From assembly GCA_048939595.1 (NCBI GenBank), contig JBHLPI010000009.1, forward strand, positions 1 through 42,800: a stretch of 42,800 nt of DNA, read 5' to 3'. Positions 8,620-16,396 of the stretch are shown piece by piece. The position numbers and the translations under genes are program-made. How positions within the stretch are numbered: the first letter of the stretch is position 1; the number at the start of each line of letters is the position of its first letter. This DNA is from Hermodarchaeum sp048939595. Its GTDB lineage: Archaea > Asgardarchaeota > Hermodarchaeia > Hermodarchaeales > Hermodarchaeaceae. The notes under the pieces were generated by a model. It was given only the letters and a program-made list of their open reading frames with translations. It searched no databases and was not told the origin of the DNA.

Positions 8620-8677
8620 CATAATAAAGAACAACTAATCGTTACTGAAAGAATAACAACCGGCGGGTAATGATGCA

Positions 8678-9463
8678 ATGGCGGACAAATTTGTTTTACT
8701 TCTCGAGTTTTCCTCAGGCATTATCGAACCACTACCTCTGTCTGCCCAGGCTCTGACCGAAGACCACATCGTTATTGCAATCGATGAGTTGAAGGAAAGG
8801 GTTTGGTTGTGGCAGGGAAGCGCAACCTCTCTGGTGGAACGGCGAGCCGCACAACGAAAAGCTCGCTCTCTTGTCAGTGCAGGATATCAGTTGGGCCCTT
8901 ACAGAATTGGTCGTGATGTATCCGATATCGAAATCATTGACCAAGAAGTCCTCGATGACCCCGAAATCAAAGGATACTATGACCAACTCATTCACACCCT
9001 GGGTCAACAGTTCAAAATTACAGAGGGCGTTCTTGGGCGCTTCAGCGGGACCCCAACCGCTAGTCCTCCACCCCCACAACCGAGTCCTACTCCCGCTCAA
9101 CCACCCACTCCCGCACCTTCCGACAAACCCAGCGCCGCTACACCACGAACATCCCCCCCAGCTCCCCCTCCTTCAGCGGCAGAAACCGTTGCTCCCAAAC
9201 CAACCCGTGAATTACAGGATCTAGGAGTAATCCGCGTTGGTATTCTCATCGCTTCAATCCTTGACTTTTTTCCCAGGTGTTATGTAAGTGCAACTAAAAT
9301 TGAAGAAGGCACACGATATTCAATCGAAGACCCTGAAGGAATCATTTGTCAACTCGAAGTCAGCCATGATTCAGTACACTTTCTCCAACGGTACGATTTC
9401 AGGGGAAGACGAAATGACATTCTGAGTCTTCTCAGAGACCGCCTAGCGGCAGCAGACCTCTAA
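8678..9463 (+). CDS. Gelsolin-like domain protein A, Pro-rich linker
   Basis: A 261-aa, three-part protein. Residues 1-115 look like one gelsolin/ADF-H fold: strand IVIAIDE (31-37), then RVWLWQGSAT (41-50) and a basic helix VERRAAQRKARSL (53-65), the usual gelsolin order of V-W-x-G strand plus amphipathic helix. Residues 122-177 are a Pro/Thr/Ala/Ser linker. Residues 178-261 form a small predicted alpha/beta domain ending in LLRDRLAAADL. No signal peptide. Asgard gelsolin-like proteins are known to act on actin filaments, but this one is not assigned. Two other proteins in the window (9670-10398 and 12805-13728) share the layout. A T-tract follows the stop codon. Confidence 0.72.
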   Translation: MADKFVLLLEFSSGIIEPLPLSAQALTEDHIVIAIDELKERVWLWQGSATSLVERRAAQRKARSLVSAGYQLGPYRIGRDVSDIEIIDQEVLDDPEIKGYYDQLIHTLGQQFKITEGVLGRFSGTPTASPPPPQPSPTPAQPPTPAPSDKPSAATPRTSPPAPPPSAAETVAPKPTRELQDLGVIRVGILIASILDFFPRCYVSATKIEEGTRYSIEDPEGIICQLEVSHDSVHFLQRYDFRGRRNDILSLLRDRLAAADL

Positions 9464-9478
9464 TTCTCGACTATATCA

Positions 9479-9485
9479 TTTTTTT
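9479..9485 (+). terminator. Archaeal T-tract terminator candidate
   Basis: Seven consecutive T residues 16 nt after the stop codon of gelsolin-like protein A. Archaeal RNA polymerase can terminate at such tracts without a hairpin. It would separate protein A from protein B. Confidence 0.45.
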
Positions 9486-9575
9486 GCAGGAATTGTATCA
9501 GATACTCTACTCAACTCAGGTTCAGAGTCAAGTTAATAAATACGCTAACAAATTCTAAATCGGACCCTGAGTAGA

Positions 9576-9597
9576 ATAGTGTAGAAACCAACACTAT
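9576..9597. repeat. Small hairpin in spacer before gelsolin-like gene B
   Basis: ATAGTGT at 9576-9582 pairs perfectly with ACACTAT at 9591-9597 around an 8-nt loop. It lies about 75 nt upstream of the next start codon in a 206-nt spacer. It could be a 5' leader structure or a protein-binding site; there is no T-tract directly after it. Confidence 0.45.
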
Positions 9598-9669
9598 GGT
9601 AGCGAATTCAGGGTTGGAATTATCTCAAACAAGATCAAGCTTCAACTTGAATATGATGCTTGGAGTGCT

Positions 9670-10398
9670 ATGCTGATGACACGTGTTGTGATGTTGGAAA
9701 TTGGTGGATTAGGATTTGTCCGCTCTATCCGTCCAGGGGCCCGCAAGTTGCGAGGAGATATTTGTATTGCAGTAGTCGATGAACAAAATAAGGCTTTATG
9801 GTTTTGGATGGGTAGTGGAATTCAATACGATAAACGTCGCGTAGCCAAAGCGAAAGCCGAACAAATCTCCTTAGAAGGCCAACGAATTGGGGATGAAGTC
9901 TTAGGTCGTGGATTTTCACTTGTTGTCATCGACCAGGATGCGATGGAAGACCCGACTACCTCAAACAATTACTCAAACTTAATCGCCCTCTTAGAATCGC
10001 CTATGGAAATTAGTTCGAAGCCAAATCCGAAAGGCACACTGATTATCGGGCACCTCCAAGGAGGAACGCCAACAGCTCCAGTGGCCACCAGGGCTACTAC
10101 GCCCACAGAAACAGCATCCGCTCAACCTAGTGTCGCTACACCAACTCCCACCACTCCAAAGAAATCTACGAAACTAGATTTGGAAGCTGCCCTTATGGCA
10201 ATTATTCGAGTTCATCAGCAAGTACACATTGAATACAAGAGTAAAGGGGATTCTGAGGAGATTATTATTGAAGGCGTTGACGGACTTGCCCACAAAATGA
10301 CCCGATCTAAAGGCAGATTATCCTTCAAATGGGATCCCAAGACACCAAAAAAACTCAAAGACTTAGTTGCCCATGAACTCAAATCCCTCGCTGGATAA
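9670..10398 (+). CDS. Gelsolin-like domain protein B
   Basis: A 242-aa paralogue of protein A. Gelsolin-like core: ICIAVVDEQNKALWFWMGSG (31-50) then basic helix YDKRRVAKAKAEQ (53-65), with a third strand SLVVIDQD (83-90). Residues 118-168 are a Thr/Pro/Ala-rich linker, shorter than in A. Residues 169-242 form a small alpha-beta-alpha domain (LEAALMAIIRVHQQVHIEYK ... LKDLVAHELKSL). The start is ATG 9670; ATG 9676 is equally likely because it aligns better with the N-termini of the other two. Predicted soluble. Actin-regulating function is inferred only from the domain. The membrane protein gene follows after 26 nt. Confidence 0.7.
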   Translation: MLMTRVVMLEIGGLGFVRSIRPGARKLRGDICIAVVDEQNKALWFWMGSGIQYDKRRVAKAKAEQISLEGQRIGDEVLGRGFSLVVIDQDAMEDPTTSNNYSNLIALLESPMEISSKPNPKGTLIIGHLQGGTPTAPVATRATTPTETASAQPSVATPTPTTPKKSTKLDLEAALMAIIRVHQQVHIEYKSKGDSEEIIIEGVDGLAHKMTRSKGRLSFKWDPKTPKKLKDLVAHELKSLAG

Positions 10399-10424
10399 TC
10401 CAACTACGATTCTAGGCTGAAAGC

Positions 10425-10997
10425 ATGAGTATTTTTCTTTTTATTTTAGTGCTAGTGGTGTCCTATACCATCATAGGTGTGGGTGTTAAACTCATCGACC
10501 ACGTGGCTGACACAACTGCTCTGTCAGCATTTCGCCCACTCCATATCTGGATAGTTACCACTGGGCTAGTCATTCTCATCGATTTTCTAATGTTTTTTGA
10601 TGTCTACACAGCAGTCCTTGTGTTAGCTCTGTTACTGGGATTGATAATCACCAGAAAGGTTGACAACAAATACTTCGTTACTCTTACAGTGCTGGTTTTA
10701 CCCATCAGCCTATTCCGGATTCTAGAACCAAATAATCTCCTGCTCGTGTTTCCTACTTTGGTGCTGGTCATCCTTACTTCTGCACTGGATGAGCTGCTGC
10801 ACTCAGCGTCTTCAAAGATTCAGAACAAATGGCTTTATCGTCTTTCTGCTCATCGTCCAATACTAAAAATCACTGTCTTACTTCTCCCTTTCTTCGGCTG
10901 GTTGCCAATCTTTCACGCAGTAGCGTTTTGGAGCTTCGATATCGCTTATGATTTAGTTGCATACTATTTTGGCGCCTTTCACTTGCCTTCAACCTAG
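10425..10997 (+). CDS. Multi-pass membrane protein, unknown function
   Basis: A 190-aa hydrophobic protein that I do not recognise. About five or six membrane segments are visible: near residues 2-22, 40-58, 62-76, 85-100, 105-121 and 145-165. The loop ITRKVDNKYF and a late segment SKIQNKWLYRLSAHRP are basic, suggesting they face the cytoplasm. It starts 26 nt after gelsolin-like protein B and is probably in the same transcript, so a membrane tether for B is conceivable but unsupported. No catalytic motif seen. Confidence 0.75.
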   Translation: MSIFLFILVLVVSYTIIGVGVKLIDHVADTTALSAFRPLHIWIVTTGLVILIDFLMFFDVYTAVLVLALLLGLIITRKVDNKYFVTLTVLVLPISLFRILEPNNLLLVFPTLVLVILTSALDELLHSASSKIQNKWLYRLSAHRPILKITVLLLPFFGWLPIFHAVAFWSFDIAYDLVAYYFGAFHLPST

Positions 10998-11098
10998 ATA
11001 CCTTCCAAACAGTCTCAGTAATTAAGCGTCCTGCGTCCTTTTGGAAAGGTTTAAGTCGGCTCAAATGCCAGGAAAAGACAAACTGGTGAGGCTATCCG

Positions 11099-11341
11099 AT
11101 GAAGGCAAATATCTCCCTCTCCTATCGAGGTTCTTCCCGTGAGGAAAACGCAACAAAAACAGGGTGGATTAACCTCCTCCTCAACCAACATGGACGGATT
11201 ATCAGCAAATTACCTCTAGGAGATGGACGGTTTAATTTTGTTATCGAACTCGATGATTTGGAACGATTCACGCAGTCGCTTTTTGAGTTCACACGCCAAA
11301 ATCCATGGCTCCGAGTAGAAAAAGTGTCCACCCACGCTTAA
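11099..11341 (+). CDS. Small orphan protein (80 aa)
   Basis: An 80-aa protein of unknown function. It appears to have strand (KANISLSYRG), helix (GWINLLLNQH), strand (FNFVIELDD) and helix (LERFTQSLFEFTRQN), a beta-alpha-beta-alpha layout. Start supported by GGTGAGG at 11085-11091, 7 nt before the ATG. Size and strand-helix pattern recall Pcc1-type KEOPS subunits, but I see no convincing signature and do not assign it. Converges with the beta-CASP gene, 17 nt away. Confidence 0.6.
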   Translation: MKANISLSYRGSSREENATKTGWINLLLNQHGRIISKLPLGDGRFNFVIELDDLERFTQSLFEFTRQNPWLRVEKVSTHA

Positions 11342-11358
11342 GGTTCGAATCTTTCGAT

Positions 11359-12765
11359 TTATGCAAGAATAAACCGCTGTCCTATTCGAGGAGCTATTGC
11401 GGGAACTCCTAAAAGACGTTGAGCCGTTTTTGCTAGACTTCTACAAGCTTGTGGGCTTCCATGTACGCAGAAGACCGTTTGGGGTGGATCTTTACGAAGC
11501 CCGGAAAGAAACGCCTGTAGCTCAGTTTTGTCTGCATGGGCCGAAAATCCATATAATCGCTCAAGCTGAGCCTTGACTCGTTTTCTTTTTCCATAGATTG
11601 TAACCGTTCGGGCTCCATGGACTATTCGATGACCAAGGGTTCCTGGGGCTTGAAATCCAATTACTATGACATGTGTATTGTTGTCTTCAATTCGCCGATA
11701 CAGATGCCTCAGAATACGACCACCATTCATCATTCCTGAACCAGCGATAATCATGATTGGACCTCGTTGGAGACTTAGGTTATCACTTTCATGTTGGCGT
11801 TCTACATATTGGAGGCCTTTGAAATCAAGGGGTGCGTCACCTGACTCGATCAGATCCCAGGTTTCATCATCAAAGCATTCGCGGTGTCGTTTGAATATCT
11901 CTGTTGCCTTTATTGCTAGCGGTGAATCTATTGCCACAGGGATGACAGGAACCCTCGTGTTTTCAACGAGAAGATTTAGTGCATATATTAGGGCCTGTGT
12001 CCGTCCGATAGCAAAGGCGGGGACCAGTATATGGCTTCGATGCCGATAGGCTTTGATAATGATGCGTTCAAAGCGTTTGATGGTCTTAGATAGGAGTTCA
12101 TGAGTGCGATTTGCGTAAGTGGATTCACAGAGCAAATACCGAGCCGAACTAGGAAAATCAGGGTCCCGTATAATAGGCGCACTCTTACGCCCGATATCAC
12201 CTGAATCCACTAGATGAATCACTTTCTCTCGTTCCTCAACCCACATTTCAGTAATCGCAGATCCTAGAATATGCCCTGCGTCGCGAAATTGGAGTGTCAC
12301 ATTTCCAGGGAGACTTTTCTTTACTCCATATTTGGTCACACGCAACTGCTTAATCACTTGGTCAGCGTCATGAGTGGTAAATAGTGGTGGGAAATCATAT
12401 TCTTGATTTTTTTTCGTTGACTCTCGACGGATTCGAGCTCGTGATGCGTCTTCTTCTTCACTTTTTGCAACATCTCTTAGAAGAAGCGCGCAAAGTTCCG
12501 CGGTTGCAGAGGTGGCATAGATTGGACCACGAAAACCAGATCGTACCAGAATTGGTAAACGCCCGCAATGGTCTAAATGGGCATGCGATAAAATCACATA
12601 ATCGATTTTCGATGCATCAAAATCTAAAATTAAATTCCGTTTAACTTGTTCTGCAGGATTGCCTTGAAAAAGTCCACAATCAATAAGAAACGATGTTGAT
12701 TGCGTTTTTACTTGAAATAAACTCCCTGTAACGGTTTGTCCTGCACCATAAATAGTGAGTTCCAA
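11359..12765 (-). CDS. Beta-CASP metallo-beta-lactamase RNase-like protein
   Basis: A 468-aa metallo-beta-lactamase protein of the beta-CASP group (CPSF73/RNase J relatives), likely a zinc-dependent RNA nuclease. Motif 2 is SHAHLDH (60-66), motif 3 is RDAGHILGSA, motif 4 is VDSGDIG, then beta-CASP motifs VPAFAIGR, GSGMMNGGR and GFSAHAD, and a final CVHGS. No KH domains precede it, so it is not the archaeal CPSF1 orthologue. It is 39 nt downstream of gelsolin-like protein C on the same strand and probably co-transcribed with it. Endo- versus exonuclease activity cannot be decided. Confidence 0.9.
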   Translation of the reverse strand: MELTIYGAGQTVTGSLFQVKTQSTSFLIDCGLFQGNPAEQVKRNLILDFDASKIDYVILSHAHLDHCGRLPILVRSGFRGPIYATSATAELCALLLRDVAKSEEEDASRARIRRESTKKNQEYDFPPLFTTHDADQVIKQLRVTKYGVKKSLPGNVTLQFRDAGHILGSAITEMWVEEREKVIHLVDSGDIGRKSAPIIRDPDFPSSARYLLCESTYANRTHELLSKTIKRFERIIIKAYRHRSHILVPAFAIGRTQALIYALNLLVENTRVPVIPVAIDSPLAIKATEIFKRHRECFDDETWDLIESGDAPLDFKGLQYVERQHESDNLSLQRGPIMIIAGSGMMNGGRILRHLYRRIEDNNTHVIVIGFQAPGTLGHRIVHGARTVTIYGKRKRVKAQLERLYGFSAHADKTELQAFLSGLRKDPPQTVFCVHGSPQACRSLAKTAQRLLGVPAIAPRIGQRFILA

Positions 12766-12804
12766 TGGCTAAGGCTCCTATGGCTGGGATGAAAAATGTG
12801 AAAG

Positions 12805-13728
12805 TTAACTGAACAATTCGAAATCAGTGGATCCGCCTTTCTCCTCCTCTTTTTCAGCTTTTTCCTCATTTTCTTCAAGCGCAGCTTTTTCCTCTTCGTT
12901 TTGAGGATTATGCGATAGCTGCGATAATTGCTCACGCATTGATTCGACCACTGAACCCTGTTTGGAATCTTCAACAGGCGCTGCTTCTGAGGTGAGTCCA
13001 GGTGATGCGACTATCAATTGGGCTTCTGCGGTTAATTGTGGTTGTTGACCGAAACATCGGACAAATGCATCAATATCTTCCTGTGAGGCTGCTCGGATCT
13101 CTGAGAAAAGAATCGCTTCACCTTGGCAGAAAAATCGTAATTGCAATCGAAGGACAGAGACCTGAAATTCATTAGGACCAATTGGGCTCAAATTCGCTTG
13201 TCCATAACAATCGGTAACAGCAAAAAGAACCTTTGATGCAAGCTGTTCCTCATAGGTCAGAATTCGTCGCCGAATCGGCGTGACTTTACGGACAGGTTCA
13301 GGTACGATGGTCTGTTCAATAACCTCAACTTTATCTTGGAAGGTTTCTTCAAAAGTAGAGATTGGTTCTTCTTCCTCAATAACCACAAGAAAATCTGCGG
13401 TCTTTTGGTGCGTTTCGAGAAGTTTCTGTAACAGTGAGGCTTTTGGATTCTTTAGATCGCCAGGCACCTCGATGAAGGTTGTGCATTTGGTGCCATAATG
13501 GGTTTCATTCACATGTGTACCATTTTTCATGATAAAACGCGCTTGCCGAAGGGCTATTGTTCGTTGGAGCATCGAGGTTCCTCGTCCTAACCAAACCCAT
13601 ACGATACCCTCGGCTTCATCAACGATGAGGATAGCGCGAGCATCAACAAGGTGATTCGGGTTCCAGTGTAGGGGTTGCATTTCGCCCCCTTCACCGAGTA
13701 TTTCAATCATCCCAAGGTATTGCTTCAT
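12805..13728 (-). CDS. Gelsolin-like domain protein C, acidic tail
   Basis: A 307-aa third member of the local family. Gelsolin-like core: ILIVDEAEGIVWVWLGRGTS (33-52), then helix RTIALRQARFIMK (56-68), then strand CTTFIEVPGD. The linker (about 110-150) is acidic (VIEEEEPISTFEE) rather than Pro-rich. A small alpha/beta domain follows (about 153-235; YEEQLASKVLFAVTDCYGQ then several strands and helix EDIDAFVRCFG). The C-terminal about 60 residues are a Glu/Lys-rich charged tail. Encoded opposite to A and B, upstream of the beta-CASP gene. Soluble, presumably cytoplasmic. Domain assignment by pattern only. Confidence 0.68.
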   Translation of the reverse strand: MKQYLGMIEILGEGGEMQPLHWNPNHLVDARAILIVDEAEGIVWVWLGRGTSMLQRTIALRQARFIMKNGTHVNETHYGTKCTTFIEVPGDLKNPKASLLQKLLETHQKTADFLVVIEEEEPISTFEETFQDKVEVIEQTIVPEPVRKVTPIRRRILTYEEQLASKVLFAVTDCYGQANLSPIGPNEFQVSVLRLQLRFFCQGEAILFSEIRAASQEDIDAFVRCFGQQPQLTAEAQLIVASPGLTSEAAPVEDSKQGSVVESMREQLSQLSHNPQNEEEKAALEENEEKAEKEEEKGGSTDFELFS

Positions 13729-13827
13729 TCAGCATATCACCGCAAGAGCCTGTGTCACCCTTGTGCAGCCACACATTGGGCGTCTCCACTACATATGAAG
13801 TAATGAGGTCTATAAGAAATTGTTGTG

Positions 13828-15144
13828 TCACACCTTTTTCTTTCGAAGCTCAGCGAGGATTTCTTCAGCTTGATCATATCGAACCCGTTTATCTGTAATC
13901 ATCTTCTTTGCAACCTGATCTACTTCATCTCCCGATGCCCCCGCTGCTACAGCGAGGTTCCTAGCATGAAGCTTCATATGTCCTGTTTGAATTCCTTCCT
14001 GACTGAGGGCGCGCAAAGCTGCGAGGTTTTGGGCAAGACCTACACTGACGATGATTTGGGCAAGCTCCGTAGCGGTTTTGACACCTAGAATTTTTACACA
14101 TAACCGCGCGACAGGGTGGATTCGTGTTGCTCCTCCAACTAATCCAACTGCCATAGGGAGTTCAATTGTACCTCTGAGATCACCTTCTGCTGTCTTTTCA
14201 TACTGGGTAAGGGATTGATACCCGTCATGTTGTGTGGCTGCATACGTATGAGCTCCTGCTTCCACTGCGCGAAAATCTTGTCCCGTAGCTAGCAGCACCG
14301 CATCGATGCCATTCATTATCCCCTTGTTATGCGTCGCACAACGATACGGATCTGCCTGGGCGAAGGCATAGGCTTTCAGAATGCCTTCCACAACTTTTGT
14401 TCCCCCAAGTGCTTGTGCTGGGAAGATTGCTTCTGCACGTGCTAATCTGTGAATGGCGAGATTCGAAAGGATTCGTAAATACACCTTTCCTTTGGTAAAA
14501 TCCTCGATTAAGGGTGCAAGGGCTTCACACATGGTGTTAACCGCATTTGCCCCCATTGCATCACGAGCATCGACTAAAAGGTGAAGAATCAACATCGGTC
14601 CCATTATCGTGTCGATTTTTCGAATCTGAAGGTCACGGGCTCCTCCCCCAAACTTGACAAGAACAGGGTCTTGTGCATTTGCGACTTTGAGCAAGCTTGC
14701 TTTCTGCTGAATCAAGGACGCATGAGCACTTTCTAAATCAGGAATGTCAGTGACTTGGATTTGTCCAATCATAACTGGATCGGTTGTAGTCGCTGTGAAG
14801 CCCCCAGTTTCTCGAGCCATTCGGGCCGCGTTAGATGCAGCTGCTACCACTGAGGGTTCCTCCAGTGCCATGGGAATAAGATAGTCCTTTCCGTTAATCT
14901 TGAAATTTGTCGCAATACCCAGAGGAAACGCATATGAACCCACAACATTTTCTATCATCTGATCCGCTGTGGCTGAATCTAAGGACCCGAAGGCTTCTAA
15001 GATGGAAACATCTTCGTCCTTTAAATCCGCAAAAGTACGTAATTTCTCAATCCGCTCAGGGATGGAAAGACGATAAAACCCACTAATCGCCGATGTCTTT
15101 TTTGACACGATGTTCACTTCACCGTGTCTCTCTAATCGGTTCAC
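13828..15144 (-). CDS. HMG-CoA reductase, class II
   Basis: Reduces HMG-CoA to mevalonate for archaeal isoprenoid lipids (in some bacteria class II enzymes work in reverse). Key residues: E65 in ENVVG, EEPSVVAAAS, DARDAMGANAVN (192-203), K274 in HNKGIMNGID, D281, and H389 in GHMKLHARN. These match the class II enzyme (Pseudomonas mevalonii type) and not the HMGR of eukaryotes and most halophiles and methanogens. Length 438 aa is normal. GTG start at 15144, with GGAGG about 12 nt upstream; a GTG at 15108 would give the more typical short N-terminus. It follows the V4R-like gene by 68 nt on the same strand. Confidence 0.94.
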   Translation of the reverse strand: MNRLERHGEVNIVSKKTSAISGFYRLSIPERIEKLRTFADLKDEDVSILEAFGSLDSATADQMIENVVGSYAFPLGIATNFKINGKDYLIPMALEEPSVVAAASNAARMARETGGFTATTTDPVMIGQIQVTDIPDLESAHASLIQQKASLLKVANAQDPVLVKFGGGARDLQIRKIDTIMGPMLILHLLVDARDAMGANAVNTMCEALAPLIEDFTKGKVYLRILSNLAIHRLARAEAIFPAQALGGTKVVEGILKAYAFAQADPYRCATHNKGIMNGIDAVLLATGQDFRAVEAGAHTYAATQHDGYQSLTQYEKTAEGDLRGTIELPMAVGLVGGATRIHPVARLCVKILGVKTATELAQIIVSVGLAQNLAALRALSQEGIQTGHMKLHARNLAVAAGASGDEVDQVAKKMITDKRVRYDQAEEILAELRKKKV

Positions 15145-15212
15145 TTATCAAACTTTCCTCCAAAGCTGCAAAATCAGCTTTTGGAATGGAATATCAGTGG
15201 TGCGAATTGATT

Positions 15213-15722
15213 CTATTTCTCGCGAAGCTCCCAAATACATGCATCATCTCCCCACGTTCGGCATTGCACTTCTTCGCATTCGCTATTGAAGCCACGCAAT
15301 GTTAGAACGTGTTGGAAGACGCCACTGAGGATGTTACAATATTTGAGACCATGAAACTCATCAGACATACGGATGTTCTGGCAAATCGGGCAATCTTCAA
15401 AAACATAGACGATTTTTCTTTCGGCCTTGTCATAGAAGGCGTTGTCAAAAGCTCTACCCAACATTACACGAGTAGCTAAAGTGAATGTATCAAGAAATCC
15501 ATCAAAGGTTGTCGCATGTTGTCCGATTGTATCACTGTATTCAAATAGCAAAGTTTCAGCCATAGCGGTACCTAACCGCAATAGTTTCTCGTTTGCAAAG
15601 CTAATATCGCCCTTGCTGCTCTGCAGCACATCATCAATCACTGCTGCGACTAAGGCCTGGAAAGCGTTCAGTGAGGTTTTTTGCATTTTAAAGTGCCAGC
15701 CAATCCAACCTTTGACACCCAT
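15213..15722 (-). CDS. V4R-domain-like protein
   Basis: A 169-aa protein whose C-terminal half (about 85-167) resembles V4R domains, a small-molecule-binding fold related to Bet3-type TRAPP subunits: FEDCPICQNIR, KYCNILSGVFQHVL and a final CRTWGDDACIWEL, the usual C-x-GD-x-C-x-W/F-E ending. Six Cys (C111, C114, C129, C149, C154, C162) could bind a metal or form a redox site. The helical N-terminus has LLRLGTAMAETL. Known V4R proteins sense or bind hydrophobic or aromatic ligands, or assist bacteriochlorophyll synthesis. It lies between HMG-CoA reductase and a CxxC/winged-helix gene, all on the minus strand. Confidence 0.62.
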   Translation of the reverse strand: MGVKGWIGWHFKMQKTSLNAFQALVAAVIDDVLQSSKGDISFANEKLLRLGTAMAETLLFEYSDTIGQHATTFDGFLDTFTLATRVMLGRAFDNAFYDKAERKIVYVFEDCPICQNIRMSDEFHGLKYCNILSGVFQHVLTLRGFNSECEEVQCRTWGDDACIWELREK

Positions 15723-15787
15723 AGTAATTCACCACATATTTTTACTCGACAACTAGCGTTATGAATCATTCGTTCCTTTTGGTTGAT

Positions 15788-16273
15788 TCAGACTCGTTTT
15801 TCGAAATCTACAAGTTTTCGTTTCTGGAGATCTAACAACATCCGCATTGCAATGAAGAACTGTAATCCCATTTTCTCGGCAATCTCTTGGAGAGTCGCTT
15901 TACCATCACATAAACTAAGCATTCGGAACTCCGTAATCGACAATTTTTGTTTCTCCAAGTCTGCGATTACTCGAGGAACAATTCGACGACTTTTGGTTCC
16001 AACCATTGGTCTTGGACTAGGTGTAGGGGGCTGTGGAGCCGCACCTGGTTCGGTTTGAGTAACCTCGACTTGGTTACCTGCGTGGATTTCTGATACTTCA
16101 TGCCCTCGTTCAACAAGATCCTGGTCCAAGTAAATTGTAATCACATGGGAAGGTTCTCCATGCACGTATGAGTAGGGAAACGGAAAGACGTTTTGCCTCT
16201 GAATGATATCCGGCTGGACGTCTATTGCGATGTACGCCTTACATTTTTCACAATAAGTGTAGACGACAGGCAT
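15788..16273 (-). CDS. CxxC-motif and winged-helix-like protein
   Basis: A 161-aa two-part protein. The N-terminal part has one CxxC (C8, C11) and a block FPFPYSYVHGEPSH (31-44) followed by strand VITIYLD. A Pro/Thr linker (about 75-90) leads to a C-terminal helical domain (about 97-158) like a winged helix: FRMLSLCDGKATLQEIAEKM then FFIAMRMLLDLQKRKLVDF. It could be a regulator or a signalling adaptor; the DNA-binding idea is weak because no clearly basic recognition helix is seen. Promoted by its own TATA box and first in a likely three-gene unit with the V4R-like protein and HMG-CoA reductase. Confidence 0.65.
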   Translation of the reverse strand: MPVVYTYCEKCKAYIAIDVQPDIIQRQNVFPFPYSYVHGEPSHVITIYLDQDLVERGHEVSEIHAGNQVEVTQTEPGAAPQPPTPSPRPMVGTKSRRIVPRVIADLEKQKLSITEFRMLSLCDGKATLQEIAEKMGLQFFIAMRMLLDLQKRKLVDFEKRV

Positions 16274-16300
16274 CAGTTAGCTCCCAGGATTGTTACCGAG

Positions 16301-16308
16301 TATATAAC
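16301..16308 (-). promoter_or_regulatory. TATA box for the CxxC/winged-helix operon
   Basis: On the minus strand the sequence reads TTATATA, centred about 30 nt before the ATG at 16273. Archaeal spacing puts the transcript start within about 6 nt of the ATG, so the message would be nearly leaderless. It probably drives the genes at 15788-16273, 15213-15722 and 13828-15144. Confidence 0.55.
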
Positions 16309-16396
16309 ACAGAAACGGTTCTTAACGTTTGCTTCTGAAATAATTTAAGTCGGCACATATTCGAGTTCTTGTGAATGCAAAATACGTATCTGTTTT

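Noticed and set aside
9061..9190. C-rich region as a second quadruplex or repeat element
   Set aside because: It is the coding sequence for the Pro-rich linker of gelsolin-like protein A; the pattern follows from proline codons.
11341..11358. GGTTCGAATC, resembling a tRNA T-arm
   Set aside because: No matching acceptor, D or anticodon arms upstream; the bases before it are the end of a coding region.
12708..12974. Lysine/arginine-rich minus-strand frame over the end of gelsolin-like protein C
   Set aside because: It is the other reading frame of the Glu/Lys-rich tail; the real gene has consistent domain structure.
15213..16273. Direct evidence for eukaryote-like TRAPP
   Set aside because: V4R resemblance alone does not show vesicle tethering; V4R proteins are common in prokaryotes.
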